64,000 nucleotides of DNA from Diospyros lotus (Eukaryota > Streptophyta > Magnoliopsida > Ericales > Ebenaceae), in the NCBI RefSeq assembly GCF_014633365.1, contig NC_068352.1:34133310-34197309 (forward strand), written 5' to 3'. Under the pieces are notes generated by a model. That model made no database searches and had not been told where the DNA came from. It worked only from the letters and a program-made list of their open reading frames with translations. Below are positions 11,501 through 22,413 of this stretch, piece by piece. The translations under genes were made by a program, and so were the position numbers. Positions within the stretch are counted from its first letter, which is position 1; each line of letters opens with the position of its first letter.

Positions 11501-14500
11501 ACCTTCATCAGCCACTACCTCAACATGATTCTCATTGTCAATTACTTGATATGTTATGTTTCCCAACCATAACACTGCAGAGAGCATTTCAAAGGCATGC
11601 TCTTGGTCTTCTTTGCAAATTCGAACAGTATCCAAGGCATCCTGCAAAAATAGAAGTAGAGAACATAAATATAAATCTCATTAACTATATTGAACAAATA
11701 ACCATGAAAAAGATTCAGTTTAGGGAAGTCTTAAATTTTAATTTACCATAAGCCTACGAAATTTCTGTGCATCATCAACATCAGCAATTGCTGAGCAACC
11801 ACTCTGACCTAGATAAGTGAACTCGCTTGCTGGTCTCAGATTCAGTCTATCTGAAAAGTACACATGATGCCAAGTCAGAGAATAAGTTCTACTAGCTCAT
11901 AAATTGTAACTATGTCAAAAACAAAGAGAACTCCATCCTGTATCTGAACAGAAAGGATCACAAATATCAAGGTTGCAGCCAGCTTCCATATATAGCAATA
12001 GAATGGCAATGGCATAAGAATGCCAAACCTAGGATCTCAGAAAACAATAAAACATTCCATAATTTGTATGAGCAAGACTAGGCCCCAAGGGACCACCCAT
12101 CAGGTCTGGCTGCATCCCCCAAAAAATATACTCAAGTTTGAGTCCCATTCAGTCACCTGTCAAAAGAATATGTTTATAGATACCACGCCTATATTCCTTC
12201 ACAACATGGTATCAGAGACCCAGCACCGGTCTAAGATTCCATCACTCTAACACCCATTGTTGAAATAAATTAATCCAACTTCAATAAATGGAAAAATGAC
12301 AGGATGCAAATAAAACCTTTTAGGCCAGGTGAAGCACCAGCACACAGTTGATAAAAGATATGGTACGACCTTTCTCCATCAGCAAGCTGTACCACTCTTG
12401 ACTGCACAAATAAGGCAGCACAATCTTTTAAAACGAGGTTGTTAATTAATATAACCCTGAAGGAAAACAAGAGTTTAAAGTAAAAACAACGAACCTTTTC
12501 AAGGAGAACTATTATTGATTGTTATAATTGATGGTCAACATCACATACAATCAAAAAGGAAGTCATATTAGTAGACACAATGGGAAAGCATTACAAGAAA
12601 ATAGTTTTGCAACTTTCTCTTTAGCCACAGTGTCACAGAAACATGCTTACAGGTCTGGATTTGAGCACCACATATTTTCCCTGTTGCACTAAAATGAACC
12701 TCAATCAACTTCCCCTGCACACATCAAGATAAGTGAGTTGATCAGTTAGTCAACTGAGTCTTGGATGATCTCAAAATAAGTATCAAAGGATAGGAAAGAT
12801 GTGTAACACAGACTCACAAATCGACTAGAGTTGGCATTTCTGGATGTTTCTGCATTCCCAAATGCTTCTAATATACAATTTGTCTGGAGGATTTCACTTC
12901 CTATCCCACCGCTGCCCCCACCAAAAGCAGCCAAATATTGCATTGCAATTTTTGCTGTTTCCGTTTTCCCCGATCCACTTTCCCCACTATAAGACAGGAA
13001 AAATTATTCTTGGGGAATGACATCTAGTGTAAAACTTGTATAACTTAAATCTCATGATGCATGGAAACTGGGCCTTAAAGGGACAGCGGCAAAAGGTATG
13101 GGAAAAAGCATCACAAGATAGAGCTTGCCTTCCTTGACACATGTAAAGGTACAAACAAGTGTAGACAAGTATGCATGCACAGGAAATCCCAAGTATACAT
13201 GCGTTGGTAATGCTTTAACTAACCTGATGATAATGGATTGATTTACTCCATCTGCGAAGTCCATGAGAAAATAAAGAGTCGATAGAAGAAAACAAATTAT
13301 TTAGTTATTAAGTATTAATGGCTGAAAAGCACTGTCTTTTTTTGTTTTTCCTAAACATCCTCCAGGTACCATTTAACTCACCTCTCATCATTTCATTATA
13401 GGCAGTATCTGCTATAGCAAAAACATGAGGGTTGTCAAAAAGCTTCTCCCTATAAGCTGTGACAAAATCATTTCCATAACACTGAACATCTTTGAAGGGA
13501 TTGATCGCTATTAAAACAGGCCCTGCTTTACCCTGCAGGAAACAAGCACAGGTGAAGGGAGCATACATGGGAAGCTCAGTTTGATTGGGGAGGGAATTAA
13601 GTTATATAATCATACATACATAAATGATATCATGAGAATATCTATACTGAAGATTATGAAGAACCGACGGCTCATTCAAATAACTAAGCTGTATGAGATC
13701 ATCCACACCCTCTAGGATATCTGGATTTGCAGGTAAGAGCTCTCCAGTTGACACATTCACAAGCTGTAGTGATAACACAGTATAAGTTCCTTTACAGTCC
13801 ATCTAAAATTAAGTGTTTTAGAACAATTAAGAGATTTAAGAAGCCATGTAGCACATATGAACTCACAGTTCCATCCGAAAGTAGAACAGTTGCTTTCTCC
13901 CTAAGAGTTGATTGTATCTGTCCCAATTCCAACTCCCCATTTGGAAGCCGACACCAAACACGAAGTTTCTGAAGCAAACCACTATTAGTGTAAGTGATTG
14001 ACAACAAAATGAATTCAACCTCCCAGAAGACATGCAGTGTGAGCAGATAATATATTAAAAACTTACAAAGAAAACTATTGGGGCTTTTGTGCCCCGGGGG
14101 GGGGGGGGGGGGGGGGGTGTGCAAAAGGATTAAGGAAGAATAAAAGAAAGAAAGGAAACATAATCTTAGATTATTGTTTCGTGAGTTGACCATCTACCAA
14201 AGGTCCAGTCAAAACACAAGCAGGTAATATAATATACCTGATACCCAATTGAAATGTGAAGAAATTTAGGAAGAAAATTCAGTAGCAGAGTCTCTTGGGC
14301 GGGTTTAATTTTCAATGCCCAACAAAATAGCAAACGCAAAAAAGGCATAAAAAGAGTTATTCTTTACTTACAAAATCAAAAGTTCAAATTAAATTATATG
14401 CAAATTGAACTTCAAATATCCATAATTAGAAAGGGACTGAATTAAACTGAATTTGATTACCACACAGTCGGGAAGACTTTCAAAAGTAGGACAACAGTGC

Positions 14501-15188
14501 ACCCAGAAAGATGAAGCAAGGACAGATTAAAACAGGCATTTTGTGAAAACAAGAATCCACCGATGGAAAGCTCAAGAACTTGCCAGTAACTTAAGATATT
14601 TCAACTAAGACCCGTAACGGATATTTTAAAGCACTACTAGACTAAAAACCCTACCAAAGAAGTTGAGCAAATAGAGAGACATAAGTGGATGTCAATAAAA
14701 GAAGAGAATGTGCTGGAGGCTTTTACCTTCTTTATAAAATAACCAATACTATCATCACACCCAGATTCCCGAAACCTTGGCAGAGAAACAGAAGGCTCAG
14801 CCGCCTCCGCCGCAGCAAGATTCGGAGCGCCTGTTTCCTCAAACCTCTCGTCATGTTCCTTTTCTTCAGACAGCATAACATATGGCGATTCACCGGGCAA
14901 TTCTCTGTCCTTTTTGCCCCCAAAACTACCACGTCTAGGTCGTTTAACCTGACAACTTTTGCCAGATTGATTAGATGAATTCGTCGGAGAGGCCGTGGCG
15001 GTGTCAACCTCAAAGTTGGTCGGAAGCGACCGCCTGGCAGCAGGAAGGCGGGCCCTGGAAGTAGGCCGAGCCGGCAATGCAGGGGGCAAATCCCTCGGCT
15101 GGCCCTCCTCGTCCCTTCGTCGGAGAGAATCCAACATTTCCTCCAGCGAACTCCGGACTACGGACGACGGCGACATCGATAACATCAT
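5523..15188 (-). CDS. Class VIII myosin heavy chain, motor domain (3' exons outside window)
   Basis: Actin-based ATPase motor; class VIII myosins act at plasmodesmata, the plasma membrane and endosomes. Nineteen exons on the minus strand, all with GT..AG borders, read 15188-14727, 13968-13867, 13763-13620, 13532-13382, 13251-13224, 12986-12818, 12714-12651, 12508-12495, 12401-12317, 11850-11747, 11641-11503, 10172-10054, 9908-9756, 9670-9581, 9268-9191, 8740-8582, 7425-7222, 5949-5744 and 5658-5523. They sum to 2607 nt, 869 codons without a break. Seen: class VIII N-terminus ([30 protein letters not shown]), P-loop GESGSGKT (297-304), switch I NANSSRF (to 352), switch [10 protein letters not shown] (570-577), HFIRCIKPN (about 771-779) and converter [11 protein letters not shown]. 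The start is the first ATG; the next codon is also ATG. IQ motifs, coiled coil and tail are absent here and expected left of position 1, beyond element L. Whether the gene is still functional cannot be judged from this window. Confidence 0.93.
6258..6790. repeat. Diverged tandem duplication in a myosin intron
   Basis: Two related blocks, about 6258-6505 and 6558-6790, share AGATTCTTT.TATTCCCT, AAACACATAT, AATAAACATTTT, CAAAACTTCTAATCA and AATTAAGATAAAAATGAT in the same order and orientation. The copies have many substitutions and indels. It lies in the intron between exons ending 7222 and starting 5949. No coding potential is seen. Confidence 0.7.
7662..7781. repeat. 60-bp tandem duplication in a myosin intron
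   Basis: Two near-identical 60-bp units (7662-7721 and 7722-7781) each begin AGATAAATTTTCCTT and end TTATCCAACT, with only a few differences. A T-rich run precedes them at 7622-7639. The repeat is intronic (between exons 8582 and 7425). Confidence 0.85.
10804..11045 (+). repeat. Retroposon-derived fragment (LINE RT tail-like) in a myosin intron
   Basis: On the plus strand, after frame changes, I read [12 protein letters not shown] and TSGIKASYL, which resemble the R..WR.RIHVADP tail often found in degraded plant LINE-type sequences. It ends with a GTGGGATAAAGGCTTCATAT signature. Related short copies occur near 45670-45720 (+), 45795-45845 (-) and 51880-51945 (-). Family naming is from memory of common plant repeats, so it is tentative. 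Confidence 0.5.
12495..12508 (-). other. 14-nt microexon of the myosin gene
   Basis: The minus strand reads AATAG then 14 exonic bases then GTTCG. Joined to the final T of the upstream exon (ending 12651), it encodes F-L-L-E-K, which continues into [10 protein letters not shown] of the next exon (12401). The residues match the conserved FLLEKSRVV block of myosin motors, which supports the exon despite its size. Confidence 0.9.
14092..14117. repeat. Homopolymer tract C4-G22 in myosin intron 1
   Basis: Four C are followed by a run of 22 G (14096-14117), a C22 run on the sense strand of the gene. It lies in intron 1, between the exon ending at 14727 and that starting at 13968. Length may be imprecise because such runs are prone to sequencing and assembly error. 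Confidence 0.8.
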
Positions 15189-15293
15189 TCCAAATCCAAA
15201 CCTGAACCGAAGAAATCAACCTAATTTCCACAATAAGTAATATCGTTGTCCAGTAGCGAACAATGCCGAAGGCGACATTGCCGGGAAACACGA

Positions 15294-15306
15294 TTCGAAA
15301 ACCCTA
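15294..15306 (-). promoter_or_regulatory. Telo-box-like motif upstream of the myosin start
   Basis: The plus strand carries AAACCCTAA about 110 bp upstream of the myosin ATG, which is TTAGGGTTT on the sense strand. Telo-boxes are known plant promoter and leader elements, but function here is inference. It may lie in the 5' UTR. Confidence 0.4.
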
Positions 15307-15883
15307 ATTTAACCCCCGAAAAAATGAAGCCAAAAGCAACTGAGAGCTACGAAACAGGGTAGGGGAGAGGGCAATTGGAGAACTGAAAAGGCATGGAATA
15401 AGGAAGGTAAACCTAATTTTGCAAATTTAATTTTGCATTTGCAGGAGAAGATGTGAGGTTAAGTAGAGGAGTCGGTCCGGAGGATGTTGCAGGGAAGCAA
15501 TCATTCATGTGTCGTTCGGAAAACACAGAGGAGGGAACTTTGAGCTGTCAAAACTAAACAGAGCATGTAGGTGTTGCGCCAAGTCCAAAATGAATTTCCT
15601 TCCTGTCGGAAACAAGACTAAATTTGGGAGAGACGGGCTGGCTTCCTCACTGTCAGCGCGAGGTACGAGACCCGACGACGGCGAAGACGGAGGAGGAGGG
15701 AAGGAACCTTCTCAGCTCACCTTGCCAGCCAACAACTGCCACGGCAAAAAGGTACAAGGGGGAAGGACAACAGGACGTGAAGAAGGAAGGATTTCATATC
15801 ATTCAATATTATTCTATTCTATTCTATTCTTAGTGGCAGAAGCAAGAAACACAGAAATTATCCATCTCATCTCGTCTCGTTAA
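15307..15883. other. Myosin upstream region
   Basis: This holds the probable leader and promoter of the minus-strand myosin gene. It includes a short ATTCT microsatellite near 15810-15830. An open frame at 15509-15883 has no recognisable domain and is simple in composition, so I do not call it a gene. Confidence 0.5.
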
Positions 15884-16014
15884 GAAGTAGCTGCTAATGC
15901 TATATTCTATTTGCGGCTGTTTCTGAAAGCCTGATATTATTTTGTAACTTACCGTTTTGAAATAAAATGGAATTTTTTTTTTTTGGGGGGGGGGGGGGAA
16001 GTAGCTGCTAATGC
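15884..16014. mobile_element. 97-bp insert flanked by a 17-bp direct repeat
   Basis: The 17-mer GAAGTAGCTGCTAATGC occurs at 15884-15900 and again at 15998-16014. Between them are 97 bp starting TATATTCTATTTGCGG, containing AATAAA, and ending in a T run followed by a G run. A long target-site duplication plus a homopolymer end fits a small target-primed retroposon; a local duplication event is the alternative. Confidence 0.55.
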
Positions 16015-16904
16015 ATTAACTTGCCACTTTTTTGGATGCTAAGTAAAGTATGTAATATCCTTCCTTCTATCACTGTTAATAATGAAAGTATTAATGATTT
16101 CGCTTCTCAATTGCTCAAAATACAAAATAGACTTTTCGGCCAAATTGTTAAACCATGTGCCCACGTAGCCGGTCAAATTCAAAGAGAAACCTCAACGGAT
16201 GATGGTATACTCCCAACCATTTAGTACCGTCACATACTTACAGTTTTGAATGTGATAAAGGGGATTGCTTTTTTTTTTTTTTTTTTTGGAATAAGTGATG
16301 TTTTATAATTGTGTTTAGTTTTAATGATGGAAAATAACATTTGGTTTTAATTCTTAAGTCATGAGTCGAGTTTATGGTTTTCAATAAAAATAAATTTCAT
16401 GTACCTTTGTGAAAATAAAAATCAGATAATCTATAATTTTTTATAAATAGAGATTTTTTTAAATAAATATTAAGATTTAAAATAATCTCTTAAAGTGTTT
16501 TTCAATACTAACTTTAAAATTGTTGGTCAAAATAAAGTTAAAATTGTTCTAAGCTAAAAGACCAATTATAACATATTTTTTAAAATATTTTCATTTTGAA
16601 AAATTATCTTCCAGTATTTCGATAGCTAATATTCATTTGTAATAAAATGATTTTTAATGCATTTTTCAAGAAATATAAAGTATGTATTTTGGAAGTGATA
16701 AAATTATTAAATCTCGAATTTATACTAAAACCAAAATTCTACTTTCATATTATTATGGATTTTGATTTTTTTGGATATTTTTATTGAATTCAAATGGGGT
16801 ACTTTCTTATTTACATTTATATATTAAAATAAATGAAATGTAAGATATAAATAAAAGAAAATGTGAATATTGTAAATAAGTTATAATGTATACATGACAT
16901 GGAT
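16015..16904. other. AT-rich intergenic DNA, nothing recognised
   Basis: The stretch is strongly AT-rich with a T run at about 16269-16288. No open frame with recognisable similarity, no RNA gene and no clear repeat border was seen. Confidence 0.5.
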
Positions 16905-17881
16905 TGTATCATCTAGATTGTATCATCAAGCTAATCAAAATTTTTCCCAAGCTGTCGACCGATGCTTATGCATCTGTTGACCGGCATAATGATTTTCTTT
17001 GAAATGACATCCATCTGTCGACCCGCCTACTCCCATCTGTTGACCGACAGAATGCAAATTTTGCATTTATCGACCGTTTTCTTCATTTGTCAATTGAATT
17101 TTGAATTTTTGCTCATCTGTTGACCGATGCCTTGCATCTGTCGACCTTTTGTGTCGCAGAAACCCCCAACGGTTAGTTTTTTCACTCACCCAAAGTGGCT
17201 TTTCTATTACCAACAGCAAGATTCGTGAATGGGCTCTCATAGCACTATAAATACAAGTCAAATTGATGATTCAAATCAACCAAGATAATTGATTTCAAAC
17301 TTTCAAGTGTTCATTCTTTCAAGAGCTTAAGTATTTCATTTGTACTTTATTTTTCTCTCTAAAGGTTTTGATTATCGTTTGTATTATTTTATTCAAGTCT
17401 TATATTTATATTGAGAGATCTTGTAACTAAGAGTGCCTACTCTTAGATCTTCTCATTTTGTATTATTCTTGGTTTTCCTAGCTTATTGTACTAAAAAACT
17501 TGCTTATTAAAGTAAATGGTTGAAATACCTAGTTTGGTGCTAGAAGGCTTGCTTGTCTAAGTAAAAGGTTATAAATTCTTAACTTGTTACTAGAGGGCCT
17601 ATCTAGAGAGATAAGAGATTTTTAGTGGATTGGTTGAAAAATTCTTAGTGAGGAGGTAAAATAGTAGATTAGGCTTGGTTTAAATCGAATAACTATATAT
17701 CGTTGTGTATCTTCTTTGCTTGTGCTTTTCCTTTCATGTATTGCTCAAATCATTTCAATAATCCTTACTTGTATTAAAATCTTATTTTTCATCAAAAAGA
17801 TTTTCAAGTTCAATCAATTTTTTAAAACAACCAAATTCACTCATTCTTGGATATTAGTGCCATTTCTATTCAAATCTAACA
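16905..17881 (+). repeat. Probable solo LTR, SIRE/Maximus-type copia
   Basis: It carries a cluster of CATCTGTYGACCG-like repeats (16951-17147), then AACGGTTAG, a TATA-like CTATAAATAC at about 17244, and an R/U5-like region with AGTGGATTGGTTGAAAAAT, GAGGAGGTAAAATAGTAGA and AGGCTTGGTTTA. This arrangement matches LTRs of SIRE/Maximus copia elements as I know them. It ends AATCTAACA at 17881. No internal retroelement sequence flanks it, and I could not define the left border or a reliable target-site duplication. Confidence 0.6.
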
Positions 17882-20800
17882 GTAAATAATAAGTTAGGGC
17901 ATCTTGAACTTAGGAGGAAGGGGTTTATCCATAATTTCAAAAGCAAATGAAACCTTTCTCTTATGTTGCTCCTTTTCTATGGGTATCAGTATTTTTTTAT
18001 TTCAGCACTTGCTTGATCATTTTCTCTATGTCAGTGATTTTATGACTACTAGAAATAGTTTGATTGTCCATTTCAGATTGATGCCTTAGTGGGACCACAA
18101 TTGCTCTTTTGGCTATTTATTAGAATTTTTTCTTGCAAGGCTAAGTTATTCCAACTCTATTTCGAATGAATTAGGACTTTGCCTAATCTTTCTTATTACT
18201 CGAGGGACTCTCCCACATCTTTTAGTCTCAGCTTGCTTCCAAGAGAAGGCCTTACAAGGGACTATCTCACGTTTCTCTCTTGCACTGAAACTTCAGGGGA
18301 GGGCCCTATGGGAGACTTTCCCATAGGGTTTTTGCTAGTAACCCACATTCTGCATAATTCTAGAGCATGGGCAAAAAGGAAGTATTTGGGAGTGTACTAT
18401 GAATGAGGGATGTTTTCTCTTGAAGAGCCTTGGTGTTCTTTTCATATTGCTCTTTCAATGCTTTATACTCATTGAGATGAATAGTTTGAGGAACTGTTAT
18501 GGAGTCTCTAAGAGCCTTTGTTGGAGGGGTCTTTCGTGGGGTGCCTCCAGGAGCTTTTATCGGGGGACTCTCTTAGTGACTTGGAAGATTTGGATTGTCC
18601 TTGCTTTGTCTATTAGTTACTGGAGATCTCATGCAAACCATTATGGAAATCTTTGGCTTCTTGATTGATTTTTGACATATGGCGATAATTATTGTTGCTT
18701 GAATACAACAATAGAATTTAGATATTGAAAAATTGTCTTCAAACTGTCAAAACATCTACAAGAAAGAAAATCAATTGTATGACATTACACATTTTTCATA
18801 CAAATTAATACTCTGATATTTAAATTGTATCTTTATATTCATAAGAGATAAGATAACTTTTTGTTAATAGAAGTGACTTATTTTTGAGGAATGAAGACCT
18901 ATCTATTTATAGTTGAGCTAGGGAGTTTGTGATAAATATTATTGATATTATGAGATCGACTAACATTTAGACTTTTGTAGATAATTTTTATCTTTTACAA
19001 AATTTCCAAAAAAATATTTGAAATTATTTATTTGCGCTTCTTCAGTGGGAATACTTGGCCTGAAAGTGATTTTTCCAACCTCATGGTTCTCCTGAAACTC
19101 CTTTCACATGAGAGGCTATCTTAGAAACCTTTCGAGCAAGAGTTTGTTGAGACTCTTCTAGACACCTCTTGGTTGGCAGTGAAGTACAAAAATGACTCGC
19201 ATATGTAATTTTTGAAATGGGAAACGTTTTTCGTTTCAAAACTATTTACACCTATCCTTTTTAGAAAAAGCCCATTTCCTTATTTCCGTGCAACCTAGTT
19301 GGTTGGGAGGTTCTTTCGAGACATTTTGGTCTAAAACTCTTATTTTGACCGTTATATTTTATATTCAGTTTTTACACTTGATTTTTTATAGACGTCGTGA
19401 TTGATATATATTTATTAAGTAGAACTTTTGGTCCCAAGTCTTTTTTGGGGGGTTATTTCTTTAAATTTTTCTCAAGATTTCTCTTTAAATTTCTCCTTAT
19501 GTTTATTAAGTGAGGCTTAATTTATGACACTTCAATTAGCAATAGTATATTATGGATGCAGAAATAGTGAGTGTCAATCCTCTCCAAGTCACTAAGATTG
19601 GGTAAAGGGAAATGGCTTATGCTTCGCGTACGTTTTATTTATTGTTATTATTACGTTGCATGAAAATGAAATTGTTTTATAAATCCCAGGGGTCCTACTC
19701 CTCCTCTCTAGCTTCTGTTGTCAACCAGAGTCCCAAGAGGCAGGCAGGCAAGCAAAGGCTAGCTAATACCAGACCACGCTTACGTTCCCCGGCCCTGTCA
19801 GTTGGTTTTGGAACTTAATGCTTGTTATATGAGGCGTAGCCGGCCGACCCCTAGCGTGACTGACCACCGGACTTCATTCATTCATTCATTTATTAATATG
19901 CTTGATGATTGCCACGTCACTTGCCGGGCCAATACATAAACAACATTCGCAGGCAAGGTTTGACAACGTGTATATAAAAGCAGGTAAACCTAGTTTGACA
20001 AGGTTTATCCATTAAACACATTGAGGCGAACACGTGCATTAAAATAATGGCATGATCCGTGGTTTACGCGTCATACTGTGGGCTCCAACTCCAACTCTTA
20101 CGTTCTTCTCTGCTTCTTCTTCTTTTATTATATAAGATAATATTATATTTTGATATTAGAAAAAATAAATATATTTTCTATATCTCACTTAAAAAATAAA
20201 AATTAATTATTTTAACAAGATTTAAACTATAAATAATGATTAATTTCTCAAATAATTTTATTACTATGTGAAGATTTATTTTATTTAAAATTTTACCAAA
20301 CCTACAATTATTAACTTTACTAAATAAATTTTTATGTATTTCTTTTTACACATGCAGAGCATGACACATCCCTCTAATGCTATCACATTTGATCCATCCC
20401 AAAATAAGATTATATAGAATAATATAAAAATAAAAAAATAATTATAAACAAAACCAATATTATCTAACAAATTAATGTAACATAATTTTATTTAACTTAT
20501 ATGTCACTAAATCTGTTGACTTATATTGCTACGTCACTTATAATGAAAGTCATTATAAAAAGTTAAGTCTAACTTACTTATTATCTAAAATACATATTAC
20601 TTGAAAGACAGACAGGGTTCGTCATGCATATCCCGCTCTTCACACTTTGCGTTTGCTAAAAAAATATGAACTTTATTGATTTTTCTTGTGATTATGATAA
20701 CTCCTTTGGTTGGGACCATGCATAATTAAGGAGAGTTTGTTTAATCCAATTAATAATTTACCTAAAATAACAGAGAGTCACATTGAAGTATAACTCAAGT

Positions 20801-22343
20801 AAACAATGGAAACTTCAATTCATGATTATTTTGAGCAATTATAACTAATTTAATTTTTCTAGTAGGGATTTAGATCTCAGTGACAACAATCTTAGTCTTA
20901 ACTAAGGGATCTTAATGCATCTGTAAAAAAATCAGCCTCTAGAAGAAGTCCCTAGCTATAACAACATGCACCATACATCCCAACATATTTTTTGATGACC
21001 AACTACTCCATTTCCAAACTTAAGCCTCAGAAGATCTTTATGGGAATGCCTTCCGGCACTCAATCAGGATTGAAACCCAACATATAGATGTCTAAATTTT
21101 ATCCGGTGCAATTTTAACCCACATCATAAATAATTTATTAGAGTCGAGACTGAACTAGATTTTAAAATAAATAAATAAAAAATTAGATATACAAATAAAA
21201 ATAAAAATAGATGATAATCCCATACAACAGATTAACTTTTCATTGTTTGATGAAACAGTTATTCGGGAACCAATTTTAATCGTTAGCTCCGTGATTAATC
21301 ATCAATCAATTGAGTAGATGACTTTAACAAGAGTAGATAGTAACACCTTTGAATTTCCCTTGAAAGGAAAGTAGCCCATAATCATAAATTTCGGATTGTG
21401 TCGTAAATTAATTATGAAAAGAAAGTGACCTAGTAAGTATGGTTCACTTTCTTACAGTAACTATGTTGATTAATTTGTAAATAAGGGTGCAGTATTTGTG
21501 GGTAGGTAGGCTGTTAATAAGCGGAGATGATGAAGAATTAATGAGAACAAGTAATTAATCTCGGCGGCAGCTTGCAGGAAAGTAAGAAGAATGTATGAGT
21601 GGGCGGGCTGGGCGGGTCCCATCTCCTTAGTTCGTTGCGTTCCCCTCATTTCCCGCTCCATGTCATGTGCCTCTACATGCATTTTCCATCATTGCACATT
21701 ATTATTGCAAGGAAGCCGAAATGCAGAAGACTGACTGACTTATGGTGGTGGGTGGTGTTGCGGTGTCCCCAAAAGGTAACGATAACAATGAAAGTGGGAA
21801 TGCCAAAATCTCTCCTTTAGTGGTTGCCTGCCAGATCAAGGGCCCCTTCCCCTCCGGCGTATTTTGGCGGTTACCTTTTAAAAAAGAAGAGATAATGCAA
21901 CTGTGTAACTCTGTGTGCTTGTTTGTAGCGCTGATTGCTGAATCAAAGAGCAGACAGCAGCAAGTATACATATAGATCCATATGAATGCTTACCAAGAAA
22001 GATATATTGTTGGAACAAAAGAAAGATATATTGTTGTACAAAATTGGCGGGCATAAATAAACAATTAATGGCTACCTTTACGCACGGCCCCAATAAACAA
22101 TTGTCTTATTTTTTATTTTTTAATGACGTGAGATTTATTCTATTCGTTCGTGCAAGCCCTTCATTTTTATGCTGTCATTATCACATCACATCCCAACCCA
22201 ACCCATGGTGAAGTTGGCAGGCCGAGTCCACTAGTAGCCTGGGCCGGGCTAGTAAAATATTTCAAAAATTACAGTGTCACTGGGTTATTATTTGGATTGT
22301 GGACCTGAAAACAAAACAAAAACGCCCAACTTTTATTGCGGAC
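17882..22343. other. Intergenic region with no supported gene
   Basis: I see no exon, RNA gene or intact mobile element. Open frames around 17904-18668 lack recognisable domains; GGGACTCTC-like phrases recur at 18204, 18258, 18310 and 18563. An ATTC microsatellite lies near 19873-19890. Sequence from about 20100 to 20620 is very AT-rich. The right end is presumably the promoter of the small gene. Confidence 0.5.
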
Positions 22344-22351
22344 TAGGGTTT
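22344..22351 (+). promoter_or_regulatory. Telo-box-like motif before the small gene
   Basis: TAGGGTTT lies about 65 bp upstream of the ATG at 22414. Such motifs are common near the transcription start of plant genes of translation and ribosome biogenesis. The functional role here is inferred from position only. Confidence 0.4.
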
Positions 22352-22413
22352 GTACCTTTCTGTTGCCAGGAAGCGCCTCTTAGCCTGCGTCTGTCTGTGT
22401 GAGAGGGAGAGCC

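Noticed and set aside
14685..15240. Plus-strand ORFs opposite myosin exon 1
   Set aside because: They are antisense shadows of a GC-rich coding exon whose minus-strand frame matches class VIII myosin.
15509..15883. 124-codon ORF upstream of the myosin gene
   Set aside because: No recognisable domain, contains a microsatellite translation (SILFYSILF), and overlaps another frame with similar length.
16872..17889. GTAAATAA repeats as target duplication of the SIRE-like LTR
   Set aside because: The left copy is not followed by TG, and the region is so AT-rich that the match may be chance.
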